From Flavobacteriaceae bacterium (lineage in GTDB: Bacteria; Bacteroidota; Bacteroidia; Flavobacteriales; Flavobacteriaceae): a stretch of DNA of 36,659 bases. Within the stretch, counting starts at the first letter, position 1. Every line of letters starts with the position of its first letter. Below are positions 15,586 to 23,937 of this stretch, piece after piece. Below the pieces are notes generated by a model, which saw only the letters and a list, made by a program, of their open reading frames with translations, had not been told where the DNA came from and ran no database searches. The position numbers and the translations under genes are program-made. The stretch covers positions 1-36,659 of the forward strand of contig CANGUZ010000021.1 of the NCBI GenBank assembly GCA_947457255.1, given 5' to 3'.

Positions 15586-17304
15586 TTATTTTTTTTGCTT
15601 CACCATATAATCTACTTCAATACCATCTACCAGCATTTTAGCACCTTCATAAGTTATTTTTCCGTCTGACGGAACACATACAATTACAACTGCGCTTTCG
15701 GGTGCCAGTTTAATTTTTTTGGAAGACGAAACGTTGCGCGCCACAAAACTTCCGGTGACAGTATTGTATAAATCTACTTTCGCCCCATGTTCTACATTAA
15801 TGGAAACTTTTTTCTTGGTATTATAGGGATTGTAATATAAAAAAGAAGGATAGGCTTTTTCGCTAAAGAAATCCGTTGCCAATAAGTTTAATTGAAGAAT
15901 CCCCTTAACATTGGTTGTGCGGATAATACTTCCAAAAATACCAACATGTCCGCTACCATAAACGCTAAACTGGGATTCTTCGGGATTTTGACCTGGCATC
16001 CAAAGCGGGCCATCACCTTGAGCTACAGGTGCTTCTAAATTTTCATGCGCCTTATAACTCGACTTTTTAATAATCCCTTCATATCCAATTACTCCCTTGG
16101 TAACCTCGGCCAGTTGCGGAATCGTTTCATGTTCATCTGGCATATATTTGGGATAAAAAAATCGTGATGCATTTGCGGCGTTCAACATCCATTTTCCAAT
16201 GGCTGTTGCATAGGATTGATTGTATCGCACCATAGGCACCATTGGCCAAGCCATATCATAAGTATTCATCAAGAAACCATAACCGCCGTGATCTACGGTA
16301 CTACCAACTGTTCCCGAAATAGCTATTCCATTCCAGTTGCCCACCAAAACGCCCCAGCCTTCACGACATATCGCTGTTCCGTCAAAAGTCCAACCTAACA
16401 TTTTATTGGTATCGAAATTCTTGCCTTCTTCAGCGTTAATTCTTGCCGACAAATAAGCTCCGAAAGGCATCAATAATTCGTACGTTGGATTTATGGGTTG
16501 CGATTGCAAAGCCGTCAATGCGCTAATAGCACCTTTCAAATATTTTGTATCACCAAATTTTTTATAAGCGGCATATAAAACCCAGGCGTGACCCGCAGCG
16601 GCATCGGGCTGGGCACAGATGTTATTTTTCATGGGTTTCATTTTGCCATAATCAAAATAGGAATAATCATAGTTTCCATTCAAAATTATATCTGCTTCAT
16701 AAAACTTGTCGGCGATGCTTCTGGCAATTTCGTCAAAACCAGGTTCATTAGGATACTGGTCATAAACGGCATAAAACAAAAGATTCGGATACACGTCATA
16801 CCACCAGTCACGACCGTAACCACCGCCCAATAAAGCGACTTCAGGACAGGTATTATTCATCATAATATTCCAACCAGTTTCTGAATTGTAATAGTTTTTG
16901 AGCATTCCAACATAATTTTTTTGCTTACTCTTATCAATTCCAATCAAACTGGCTCCTAAAGTTGCTCCCATTGTGGCAAGAGCTTCATGAAACATACCTT
17001 TGTTGTTGGTTCCTTGCCGAACGTCACCAACAGCAGTATATAATCCTACAACATTTTGAGAGAAATTCTTTTTAGTACTGTCAATCCATACCATTGGCCA
17101 AAATTTACCTTTGGCATTAAAATCATAAACTGTACTGTCAAAACTCACTGCCAGTTTTTTATAGTCAATGATTTCCATCGGTTGCGGTAAGTTGGGCATT
17201 TGATCGACACGAGCAATCTTTTGTTGTTGGACTTGTGCTATTCCGTTTATCCCGAAAAGGATAAAAAACAGACCAACGAAAGGGATTTTGAAAATAGTAT
17301 TCAT
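15586..17304 (-). CDS. Secreted protein of unknown family, probable alpha/alpha-toroid carbohydrate enzyme
   Basis: A 572-residue protein with a Sec signal peptide ending near residue 23 (FFILFGINGIAQ). The main part is helical, rich in Trp, Tyr and Gly, with acidic blocks of the kind seen in toroidal glycosidases: ALLGGGYGRDWWYDVYPN, QPDAAAGHAWVLYAAYKKFG, TAICREGWGVLVGNWNG and GSTVDHGGYGFLMNTYDMAW. The last ~100 residues look like a beta-sandwich cap. I do not recognise the family. It follows the MFS gene by 107 bases in a locus for glycan use, so a periplasmic glycosidase or lyase is the best guess. Confidence 0.6.
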   Translation of the reverse strand: MNTIFKIPFVGLFFILFGINGIAQVQQQKIARVDQMPNLPQPMEIIDYKKLAVSFDSTVYDFNAKGKFWPMVWIDSTKKNFSQNVVGLYTAVGDVRQGTNNKGMFHEALATMGATLGASLIGIDKSKQKNYVGMLKNYYNSETGWNIMMNNTCPEVALLGGGYGRDWWYDVYPNLLFYAVYDQYPNEPGFDEIARSIADKFYEADIILNGNYDYSYFDYGKMKPMKNNICAQPDAAAGHAWVLYAAYKKFGDTKYLKGAISALTALQSQPINPTYELLMPFGAYLSARINAEEGKNFDTNKMLGWTFDGTAICREGWGVLVGNWNGIAISGTVGSTVDHGGYGFLMNTYDMAWPMVPMVRYNQSYATAIGKWMLNAANASRFFYPKYMPDEHETIPQLAEVTKGVIGYEGIIKKSSYKAHENLEAPVAQGDGPLWMPGQNPEESQFSVYGSGHVGIFGSIIRTTNVKGILQLNLLATDFFSEKAYPSFLYYNPYNTKKKVSINVEHGAKVDLYNTVTGSFVARNVSSSKKIKLAPESAVVIVCVPSDGKITYEGAKMLVDGIEVDYMVKQKK

Positions 17305-17411
17305 ATTTTGTTTGATTTAGTTGAAAAACCAGATAGATTATTTGTTCTCGATACATTTTTTGTTCCGTTTTACTACACAAAAAACACTCGAACTGACGTA
17401 AGATAAAAATT

Positions 17412-18701
17412 TTAAACTAATTTCTCGGCAACTTCACTCATCACCTTGCTGTCAATTACGGATTCTTCCGGTGAAAGTAAATTTCCTTCGGCAATGATTT
17501 TTTTGCTGATATAAATAGAACATAATTGTAATAAGGCAATTATTCCTATCGCATACCGTAGTGCAAAGTCTTCGGATATGGTATAATACAACACTAAAAA
17601 TGTTCCAGCCCCCAATAATCGTCCAGCATACAAACCAGCTTCATGGTTTAAAATATAAGTGAATTCACCTCTTTTTTCAATATGCGAAACAATATCAATA
17701 ACTTTTAATTGAATAGGAAAATAGGCTAAATCCATCAATGGTTTTGCAATAAGCAATAGTAAGAGAAATATTATTACCCCAGTTTTATTATAAAGAAAGC
17801 CGTTTAAGCAAGCTCCTAAAGCAAACAATATTAATCCAGCCGTGAATATTTTTATTCTATCCGATGGCTTGGAAAATCTCCCTAATAAATAGATAATTAT
17901 TGCCGCCAGAACTGCACCAATGGATTGTGCTTTTCCTAAAGCGCCTTCTTCTCCTAATAATTTAAATATCAACATTGCTGGTGCAGTTACCAGAAATCCT
18001 TGTGCTAAACCTTTGAATGTTGCTAAAGACAATAGCTTGTACCATAAAGAGTGAAACTTAAAAAAGATATATTTTTTTTGGATGGGATTTTCAAAATTTC
18101 CTCTAAAACAAACAATCGAAGCCGTAATAGTAATCAAAAAAACAATTCCAGTAATAGTTAAATAAGCGGCATGTTTTTCGGCTTCTCCTGTTTTGGATTG
18201 AATAAACCAGCCGATAGTTGCTGGGATAGCTATTGCAATAATGGTATAAATGAAAGTCTCTAACCCATAATAATAATTCCTGTTTTTATCATTCGTAATA
18301 GCAAGTGCAAGGTAATCTCTATTGGACCAATACAAACCAAAGGAAAGTCCCATAGTAATCCCCGCTATTCCTATTCCGGTTAAATCTAGCGTTTTTAATG
18401 ACATCATGATAATCATCGAAACACCACTAAGCATCATTCCAGCAGAGTATAGTTTTCGGATATTAAAATGTTTTAATAGAAAACCATTCAGTAAAAAAGT
18501 AAGCGGAATTCCAGTATAAATGGCCAATTGGTATATAACTACTTTTGAAGTGTCGCTAGAGTTTCGCATAATATAGGCCGCTACAAAAATATCTATTACC
18601 GGCAGAACCAAGGCATAAACCATATTGGTTAAAATCAGAATTTGAAAATTGTGAGACTGGCCTTTAAAGTGACTAATTTCGTTTCTAATTTTTTTTAGCA
18701 T
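17412..18701 (-). CDS. MFS transporter of the glycan locus
   Basis: A 429-residue protein with about 12 membrane helices and a charged loop in the middle (IQKKYIFFKFHS). The segment GLYWSNRDYLALAITNDKNRNYYYG after helix 4 resembles the family of Bacteroidota sugar importers found next to GH130 genes. It would carry an oligosaccharide from periplasm to cytoplasm. Its start codon overlaps the GH130 stop by one base (TAATG), so translation is coupled. Substrate specificity cannot be read from the sequence. Confidence 0.82.
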   Translation of the reverse strand: MLKKIRNEISHFKGQSHNFQILILTNMVYALVLPVIDIFVAAYIMRNSSDTSKVVIYQLAIYTGIPLTFLLNGFLLKHFNIRKLYSAGMMLSGVSMIIMMSLKTLDLTGIGIAGITMGLSFGLYWSNRDYLALAITNDKNRNYYYGLETFIYTIIAIAIPATIGWFIQSKTGEAEKHAAYLTITGIVFLITITASIVCFRGNFENPIQKKYIFFKFHSLWYKLLSLATFKGLAQGFLVTAPAMLIFKLLGEEGALGKAQSIGAVLAAIIIYLLGRFSKPSDRIKIFTAGLILFALGACLNGFLYNKTGVIIFLLLLLIAKPLMDLAYFPIQLKVIDIVSHIEKRGEFTYILNHEAGLYAGRLLGAGTFLVLYYTISEDFALRYAIGIIALLQLCSIYISKKIIAEGNLLSPEESVIDSKVMSEVAEKLV

Positions 18702-19759
18702 TAGTTAAATTTTAAAAGTGAATAAATTGCTGCAATTGAAAAGTCGGCACCACAAACAAATTCGTCGGATGCTCCATAATAAACAGTAATCGTCTCTCCG
18801 TCAGGATGCACAACATGCCCATTGGTAAACACAACATTTCCGAAAAACCCACTTAACTCATAGCTTGTCGAAGGCACCATAATGGGTTCTTCTGTTCTGG
18901 CGATTACCTTTGAAGGATCTTCTAAATCCATTAAAAAAGCACCCAAACAATATTGATGATCGTGATTCGCTCCGTGGTAAATTTCTAACCAACCTTTTTC
19001 GGTTTTTATTGGAGAGGCTCCTGCACCAACTCTTGCTGAATCCCAATGTCCTTTTCTAGTTTTAATTATACATTTGTGATTTCCCCAATGTATTCCGTCT
19101 GGTGATGAAGCAATCCAGATATAGTTACCTCCAATTTCTACGCTACTTGGACGATGTAAAGCATAGAATTGTCCATTAATTTTTCCTTCAAAAATGGCAC
19201 AATCCTTATTATGAGGAGGTAAAATCATTCCTGGTTTTTGAAATTCCTTCCAATCTGTAGTCGTTCTTAAACCAACTCCAACTCCGTTATCTGACACAGA
19301 AGTAAAAGTTAAATAATACGTTCCATCAATCAATGCAACGCGACAATCTTCAATTCCGAAAGCTTCTAAAATTCCTTCGCCAACTAGAGTAGGATAATTT
19401 TTAGGTTCATAAAACTGAATTCCATCATCCGAACAAACTAATCGCAAATGAGAAAGTGTAGTTAAATAATCGATTCCTTTATAATTAATGATTCGGGCAT
19501 CACTAGCAATTAGTTCAGGATCATTTTTAGGGATTTCAATTATTTTTATTTTACCAGAATCAGTCAATATTGGAAAAGAAATGAAAGTATCGTTTTGTTT
19601 GGGTCTTTCGGCAACTCTAACTAAAAGCCAAGTTTTGTTATCAAACCGAAAAACGCCTGGATTAAGTAAACAGGTGATTTCTAAACCTGAGGTACTTGGA
19701 GGTAAATCGGATGGTGATAATAGTGGATTTTGAGGAAACCGTTTTGCTATATCCTTCAT
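18701..19759 (-). CDS. GH130 family mannoside phosphorylase or mannosidase
   Basis: A 352-residue five-bladed propeller enzyme. The start at 19759 is preferred over 19804, because it gives the normal MKDIAKRFPQNPLL beginning and an 11-base gap to the upstream gene. GH130 marks: NPGVFRFDNKTWLLVR, the catalytic block FGIEDCRVALIDGTYYLTFT (Asp138; usually E-D-P-R, here Cys replaces Pro), the segment NKDCAIFEGKINGQFYALHR, and GAGASPIKTEKGWLEIYHGA. There is no signal peptide, so it acts in the cytoplasm on imported sugars. GH130 enzymes phosphorolyse or hydrolyse beta-mannosides; which of these cannot be decided here. Next to the MFS gene this mirrors known mannosyl-glucose and N-glycan core pathways. 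Confidence 0.88.
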   Translation of the reverse strand: MKDIAKRFPQNPLLSPSDLPPSTSGLEITCLLNPGVFRFDNKTWLLVRVAERPKQNDTFISFPILTDSGKIKIIEIPKNDPELIASDARIINYKGIDYLTTLSHLRLVCSDDGIQFYEPKNYPTLVGEGILEAFGIEDCRVALIDGTYYLTFTSVSDNGVGVGLRTTTDWKEFQKPGMILPPHNKDCAIFEGKINGQFYALHRPSSVEIGGNYIWIASSPDGIHWGNHKCIIKTRKGHWDSARVGAGASPIKTEKGWLEIYHGANHDHQYCLGAFLMDLEDPSKVIARTEEPIMVPSTSYELSGFFGNVVFTNGHVVHPDGETITVYYGASDEFVCGADFSIAAIYSLLKFN

Positions 19760-19770
19760 TTTGTTATGTA

Positions 19771-21054
19771 TTATTTTAATTTTTCTAATTGTAATAAAAT
19801 CCACAAGCCTTCAATAGTTGATTCAGCTCCTGAATTTCTGTTTATTTCCGATGCGCTAACAATTCCGTCATAGAAAACACCCGTTTCAGAATTGTACATG
19901 GGCAAACTAGCCTCGTTACTTCCTGTTAACCAAGCGGCTATGTTTTTTGTAAGCGTTAATTGACTATTATTTTTTGTGTATTGATAGGCTGTAGCTGTAG
20001 CTGAAACCATGGGTCTAATTCCATAAGCAATTTGAGGAAATTTAATTCTCGAAATTTCTGAAAAATTGCTGCCAACTGCTTGAATAGAAAAGGCTTCTGC
20101 GTAACCACTTTTTATTAATTTAGGATAAAATCCGTTTATTTCCTTGAGAGCATTATCAATATAAATTTGATTGTTGAATGCTATTCCTGCCTTTAATAAA
20201 GCATAAGATTGATCGTTTCCCCATGCATGCCATAAATTTTTATAACTCATAAAAGCGCCATAAGGATAATTATCTCCTTCTCCTTTTTGTAATACCATAA
20301 TTCCTTGAGCAAGAGCATCAATCAATAATTTGTCACTAGTATCAGCCGTTCTTTCATAATTTTTTAATAAGCCAAGAATTAATACTGATGATTGATCTGA
20401 AGCATATTTTTGTGGCAACCAAGTTGGATATTCAATACCGTTTATAAATTCAGTTTGTAGATTGGTAATTGGCAAATCTCTTTTTATGTTTGATAGTAAC
20501 TTACTTGTAGATTGTTCAATTCTTTGTTTTAAATCGGCATCTGATTTTAATAATGGATAGGCAGTTTCTAATCCCCACAATGCTCGCAAAGACCACCAAT
20601 CGAGAGTTGCAACTGAAGTATAGAATGTTTTATTTATACTTAAATCGCCAAAAACAAAATTGTTGAAATAACCATTTTCATTTTGCATGCCTAACACAAA
20701 TTCGGTTAATTTTTTTATTTTATCAATTAAATCAGGAGTTGTTCCGTAAACATCAATGTATTCTGACAATACAATTATTGCTCTTGCTACATCATCTACA
20801 CAAGAAATCCCTTCGTCAGGATCTATAACAGGTTCGTAATCTGGAAAATGGCTGTATATGTATACCATTGCAGCTTTTTTTCCATTAAAATCAATCTCCT
20901 TATAAAGTTTATTAAAATGACTCAGATTTACTGAATTATCAATAGGTTTAACTGGTGAAGGATTTGAAACTTCGCTTTTTGAACAAGAAACAAAGAATAA
21001 AAGCAAGAAAACAAGTCTTATTTTATGGTTTGTGTTTAAGAATAACTTTTTCAT
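19771..21054 (-). CDS. Lipoprotein of unknown family, helical repeat fold
   Basis: A 427-residue lipoprotein (signal RLVFLLLFFVSC, modified Cys near residue 25). The body is all-helical, with pairs of helices typical of a six-hairpin toroid. Notable blocks: HFPDYEPVIDPDEGISCVDDVARAIIVL (acidic, with a Cys), NENGYFNNFV, VATLDWWSLRALWGLETAYP, YPTWLPQKYASDQSS and WHAWGNDQSYALLKAG. I do not recognise the family. Position directly upstream of GH130, plus the acidic conserved-looking blocks, suggests a periplasmic or surface glycosidase, but catalysis is not shown. The stretch between its start and the preceding gene holds a terminator, so it may have its own promoter or depend on read-through. Confidence 0.6.
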   Translation of the reverse strand: MKKLFLNTNHKIRLVFLLLFFVSCSKSEVSNPSPVKPIDNSVNLSHFNKLYKEIDFNGKKAAMVYIYSHFPDYEPVIDPDEGISCVDDVARAIIVLSEYIDVYGTTPDLIDKIKKLTEFVLGMQNENGYFNNFVFGDLSINKTFYTSVATLDWWSLRALWGLETAYPLLKSDADLKQRIEQSTSKLLSNIKRDLPITNLQTEFINGIEYPTWLPQKYASDQSSVLILGLLKNYERTADTSDKLLIDALAQGIMVLQKGEGDNYPYGAFMSYKNLWHAWGNDQSYALLKAGIAFNNQIYIDNALKEINGFYPKLIKSGYAEAFSIQAVGSNFSEISRIKFPQIAYGIRPMVSATATAYQYTKNNSQLTLTKNIAAWLTGSNEASLPMYNSETGVFYDGIVSASEINRNSGAESTIEGLWILLQLEKLK

Positions 21055-21164
21055 TAGTTTCGGATAAAATAATTTTGGTTAAAATCAAAAAGGAATTGCA
21101 TGATTTTTGAAAAAAAATGGGCATTAAAATAATTTTCCGTTGAATTACAGAACAATTATTAAAA

Positions 21165-21212
21165 AAAAATTTAAAAAAATAGAGAAGTGATTTGGTTATA
21201 CACTTCTCTATT
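21165..21212 (-). terminator. Strong terminator between LamG gene and downstream enzymes
   Basis: AATAGAGAAGTG (21178-21189) pairs perfectly with CACTTCTCTATT (21201-21212) around an 11-base loop. The plus-strand A runs at 21161-21179 become a U run on the minus-strand transcript, so it acts on transcripts from susC/susD/lamG. Confidence 0.8.
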
Positions 21213-21244
21213 AGTTTTTCTTACAATACTAAAAAAGAATAGTT

Positions 21245-22333
21245 TTAAGGAGCTTTTTCAGCATCATAGATACTTTTAACTTGTGAATCAGTCAATACCG
21301 ATTTGTATATTCTGATATCATCTAATGAACCGTGGAAAAATCCACCCCATTCTGCAGGAATAATTTTATCAGTATCATAGTTTGCTGGAGTTGCAGCATA
21401 TTTACTAGAATCTACACCAAATACTAAATCATGTCCTATAACTGCTTTTAATGTTCCAGGAGTGTTGTCCCAAGCTTTTACAGATACACCATTAATGTAG
21501 AAAGTTGTTTTTCCATCACCAAAAGTAACAGCTAAATTGTACCATTTATTTAAATCTACAGCAGTTCCAGCATTATCTCTATCATAAGTTCCATCGGCTG
21601 TATTACCTGTAAAGAAAGGTAAATTACCTCCTTGAATTTCAAATTTAAATCCATTCCAAGAATGTAATCCCATAAATCTGTTTCCGTCTTTTTTCTCAGC
21701 TACATTTATCCAAACAGAGATTGACATTTTTTGAGGATTTAAAGCTGATGTGTAAGGAATTGTAATTTTAGCGCCTTTGTCAAATGCCAATGCTTTATTT
21801 GCATTTCCGTATCTATCAGTTGTCCAAGTTGGTAATGCAGTTCCTGTTACTCCTGCTGCTGGACCACCTAAACCTGCAACAGCAGATCCAAAAGTCCCAT
21901 TGTAATTATTGCCAGAATAATCTTTTGCTGTCGATCCAGTTCCTTCATCAAAAGTCCATTGCCCTAATAAATTTGCTGCGTCTATGGGAACAATTTTTTT
22001 AGTTGCAAATGTTGCTAACGCTTGGTTTAATGCAATTACTGCATTGTCAACTTGAACTTGTGTTGATGAAGCATTAGCTGATACTGCTTTTGCTAAATCT
22101 AAAGAAGTTTGCAACTGAGCTTTTGACCCAATAACATATTGATCTTTTGCACTTCCTTCAACAGCAGCTGTCCAAGTTGCTGTTGCTGTTGCGATAGCGG
22201 CTTCTAAACTTGTTTTGTTAATTACAACAGCAGGGTCGTCATCAGAATTGCTGCAACTTTGAACAAAGGTCATTCCTGCGATAAGAAAGGCAAGAATGAA
22301 TGCTTTCGATTTAAATTTTTTTGTAGTCTTCAT
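21245..22333 (-). CDS. LamG/FIVAR surface lipoprotein in the SusE/F position
   Basis: A 362-residue lipoprotein (signal ends AGMTFVQSC; the following NSDDD is acidic, as in Bacteroidota surface-export signals). Residues ~37-115 form an Ala-rich helical FIVAR-like module. From about 120 to the end is a concanavalin-like LamG sandwich: LLGQWTFDEGTGSTAKDYSG, WTTDRYGNANKALAFDKGA, ISVWINVAEKK, WYNLAVTFGDGKTTFYINGV, and GSLDDIRIYKSVLTDSQVK. LamG domains bind glycans. Just after SusD, this is most likely the surface glycan-binding protein of the locus, not an enzyme; GH16-like catalytic motifs are absent. Confidence 0.82.
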   Translation of the reverse strand: MKTTKKFKSKAFILAFLIAGMTFVQSCSNSDDDPAVVINKTSLEAAIATATATWTAAVEGSAKDQYVIGSKAQLQTSLDLAKAVSANASSTQVQVDNAVIALNQALATFATKKIVPIDAANLLGQWTFDEGTGSTAKDYSGNNYNGTFGSAVAGLGGPAAGVTGTALPTWTTDRYGNANKALAFDKGAKITIPYTSALNPQKMSISVWINVAEKKDGNRFMGLHSWNGFKFEIQGGNLPFFTGNTADGTYDRDNAGTAVDLNKWYNLAVTFGDGKTTFYINGVSVKAWDNTPGTLKAVIGHDLVFGVDSSKYAATPANYDTDKIIPAEWGGFFHGSLDDIRIYKSVLTDSQVKSIYDAEKAP

Positions 22334-22371
22334 AGTGTTTAATGTTTAAAAGTGTTTAATATTAAGGTTTG

Positions 22372-23844
22372 TTAAATTCTTGAATTGGTGTCCCTTTCGC
22401 TTTGTGGTATAGGGAAACACCTGTTTTTTTCATAATTAAAATTTTGTAGTACTTGTTCTGCGTACGTTTTTCCGTATCGTATTACATCATAAAATCGATG
22501 AAACTCTAATCCTAATTCTACTCTTCTTTCATGCCGAATAGCATCTCTCATAGAAGTTTGATTAGTGTAGGTAACATCAGGCAGTAAATCTGATGGAATA
22601 GTTCCGAAACCAATTAGAGCATTATCGAATAAATAACTTTCACGAGCTCTTTTTCTGATAGCGTTTAACGGAGTAGTAGCTTCGTTACCTCTATTCAATT
22701 CATTTAGAGCTTCTGCTTTTATTAAAAGTATTTCGGCATATCTCATGAAAACATAGTTCAATCCTCCATCGCCAATTGGGTCAACGGCCACTGGTTGCGC
22801 TTGTTTTTTATCTAAATAACCAGTTGCGGGAGACCATTCTGACATAAAATCTTGTCCGTCAACCCATTTATTACCAGCTCTTCCTACTGTATAATCCAAT
22901 CTTGGATCGACAATTTCGGTTGCCGTTTTTTCAAATTCATTTACAAAATTTGCAGTTGGTGCATTAAAGAAATAGCCATTTAATATATTGGGAGAAAAAT
23001 ATTGGTTAAGAAACGTCCCGGCCGCAGGAATCTGACCTCCTACATGTTGAATTTCGAAGATGGATTCTATTTTATTTTCATGAGCAATCTCAAAATTATT
23101 TCTATAAATTGGACTTAATCCATATCCTAAACCGTCTATTTCATTTGCGGTTGTTAAAGCCAATTGCCATTTTTCTTGAAAAAGATATACTTTAGAAAGT
23201 AAGCCTAAGGCCGCTCCCTTTGTAGCTCTTCCAGTTTCTGTAGCTGGATAATTTATGGGTAATAAAGCTGAAGCATCATTAAGGTCTTGTTCCATTTGCG
23301 CATAAACAACGGTTACTGTAGAAAGCGGAATACTTAAATCATTAACATTTAGTGCAGGGGTTAATCGTAAAGGAATGTTTCCATAAATATTTACTAAATG
23401 AAAATAATAATAGGCTCTTAAAAATTTTGCTTCGGCAATAATTCGGTCTTTTAGAACAGATTCCATTTGAATATTTGGCACATAATAAATTACGTTATTA
23501 GCTCTTGAAATCCCTTCGTAATAGTGTTTCCAAAAAGCTTCTACAGCCCCGTTATCAGGGTTTGCTGTAAAATTATTAATAAAGTTAATATCACTTTGGT
23601 CACCGTCATTTCCTCCTTTAACGGTATCATCTGATGCTACATCTCCAAAAACCCATAAAAGATTATTTGTACTATTGAAAGAAGCGATTTTATAAGTAGC
23701 ATTTATTGCTAGAACCGCATGATCTTTAGTCTTGAAAAATGTTTCTGTTGTATATTCTCCTTGTAGTTCTGTGTCTAAGTTAGTGCTGCAACTTACAAAT
23801 AGCAGTACTAAACTTATAGCACAAAATGTTTTTTTAATTTTCAT
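22372..23844 (-). CDS. SusD/RagB outer-membrane lipoprotein
   Basis: A 490-residue protein. The ATG at 23844 is preferred to 23922, since it gives a clean lipoprotein signal (MKIKKTFCAISLVLLFVSC). SusD features: TETFFKTKDHAVLAINATYK, AEAKFLRAYYYFHLVNIYGNIP (TPR-like helix pair), ATKGAALGLLSKVYLFQEKW, YAEILLIKAEALNELNRG, LNAIRKRA and the C-terminal HERRVELGLEFHRFYDVIRYG. SusD proteins cap the SusC barrel and catch oligosaccharides at the surface. The end (FPIPQSERDTNSRI) is a little shorter than common. It follows susC by 93 bases. Confidence 0.95.
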   Translation of the reverse strand: MKIKKTFCAISLVLLFVSCSTNLDTELQGEYTTETFFKTKDHAVLAINATYKIASFNSTNNLLWVFGDVASDDTVKGGNDGDQSDINFINNFTANPDNGAVEAFWKHYYEGISRANNVIYYVPNIQMESVLKDRIIAEAKFLRAYYYFHLVNIYGNIPLRLTPALNVNDLSIPLSTVTVVYAQMEQDLNDASALLPINYPATETGRATKGAALGLLSKVYLFQEKWQLALTTANEIDGLGYGLSPIYRNNFEIAHENKIESIFEIQHVGGQIPAAGTFLNQYFSPNILNGYFFNAPTANFVNEFEKTATEIVDPRLDYTVGRAGNKWVDGQDFMSEWSPATGYLDKKQAQPVAVDPIGDGGLNYVFMRYAEILLIKAEALNELNRGNEATTPLNAIRKRARESYLFDNALIGFGTIPSDLLPDVTYTNQTSMRDAIRHERRVELGLEFHRFYDVIRYGKTYAEQVLQNFNYEKNRCFPIPQSERDTNSRI

Positions 23845-23937
23845 TTGTTGATATTTATTGTTTTTTAAGGTCATATGTAATTTGCGAATCAACATTGGTT
23901 TTTGAGACCAATTTTTGGTCATGCTCCTTTCATTATA

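Noticed and set aside
16216..16833. Plus-strand frames within the unknown secreted protein gene
   Set aside because: Antisense shadows, rich in His and Arg from reversed codons; no start or promoter support.
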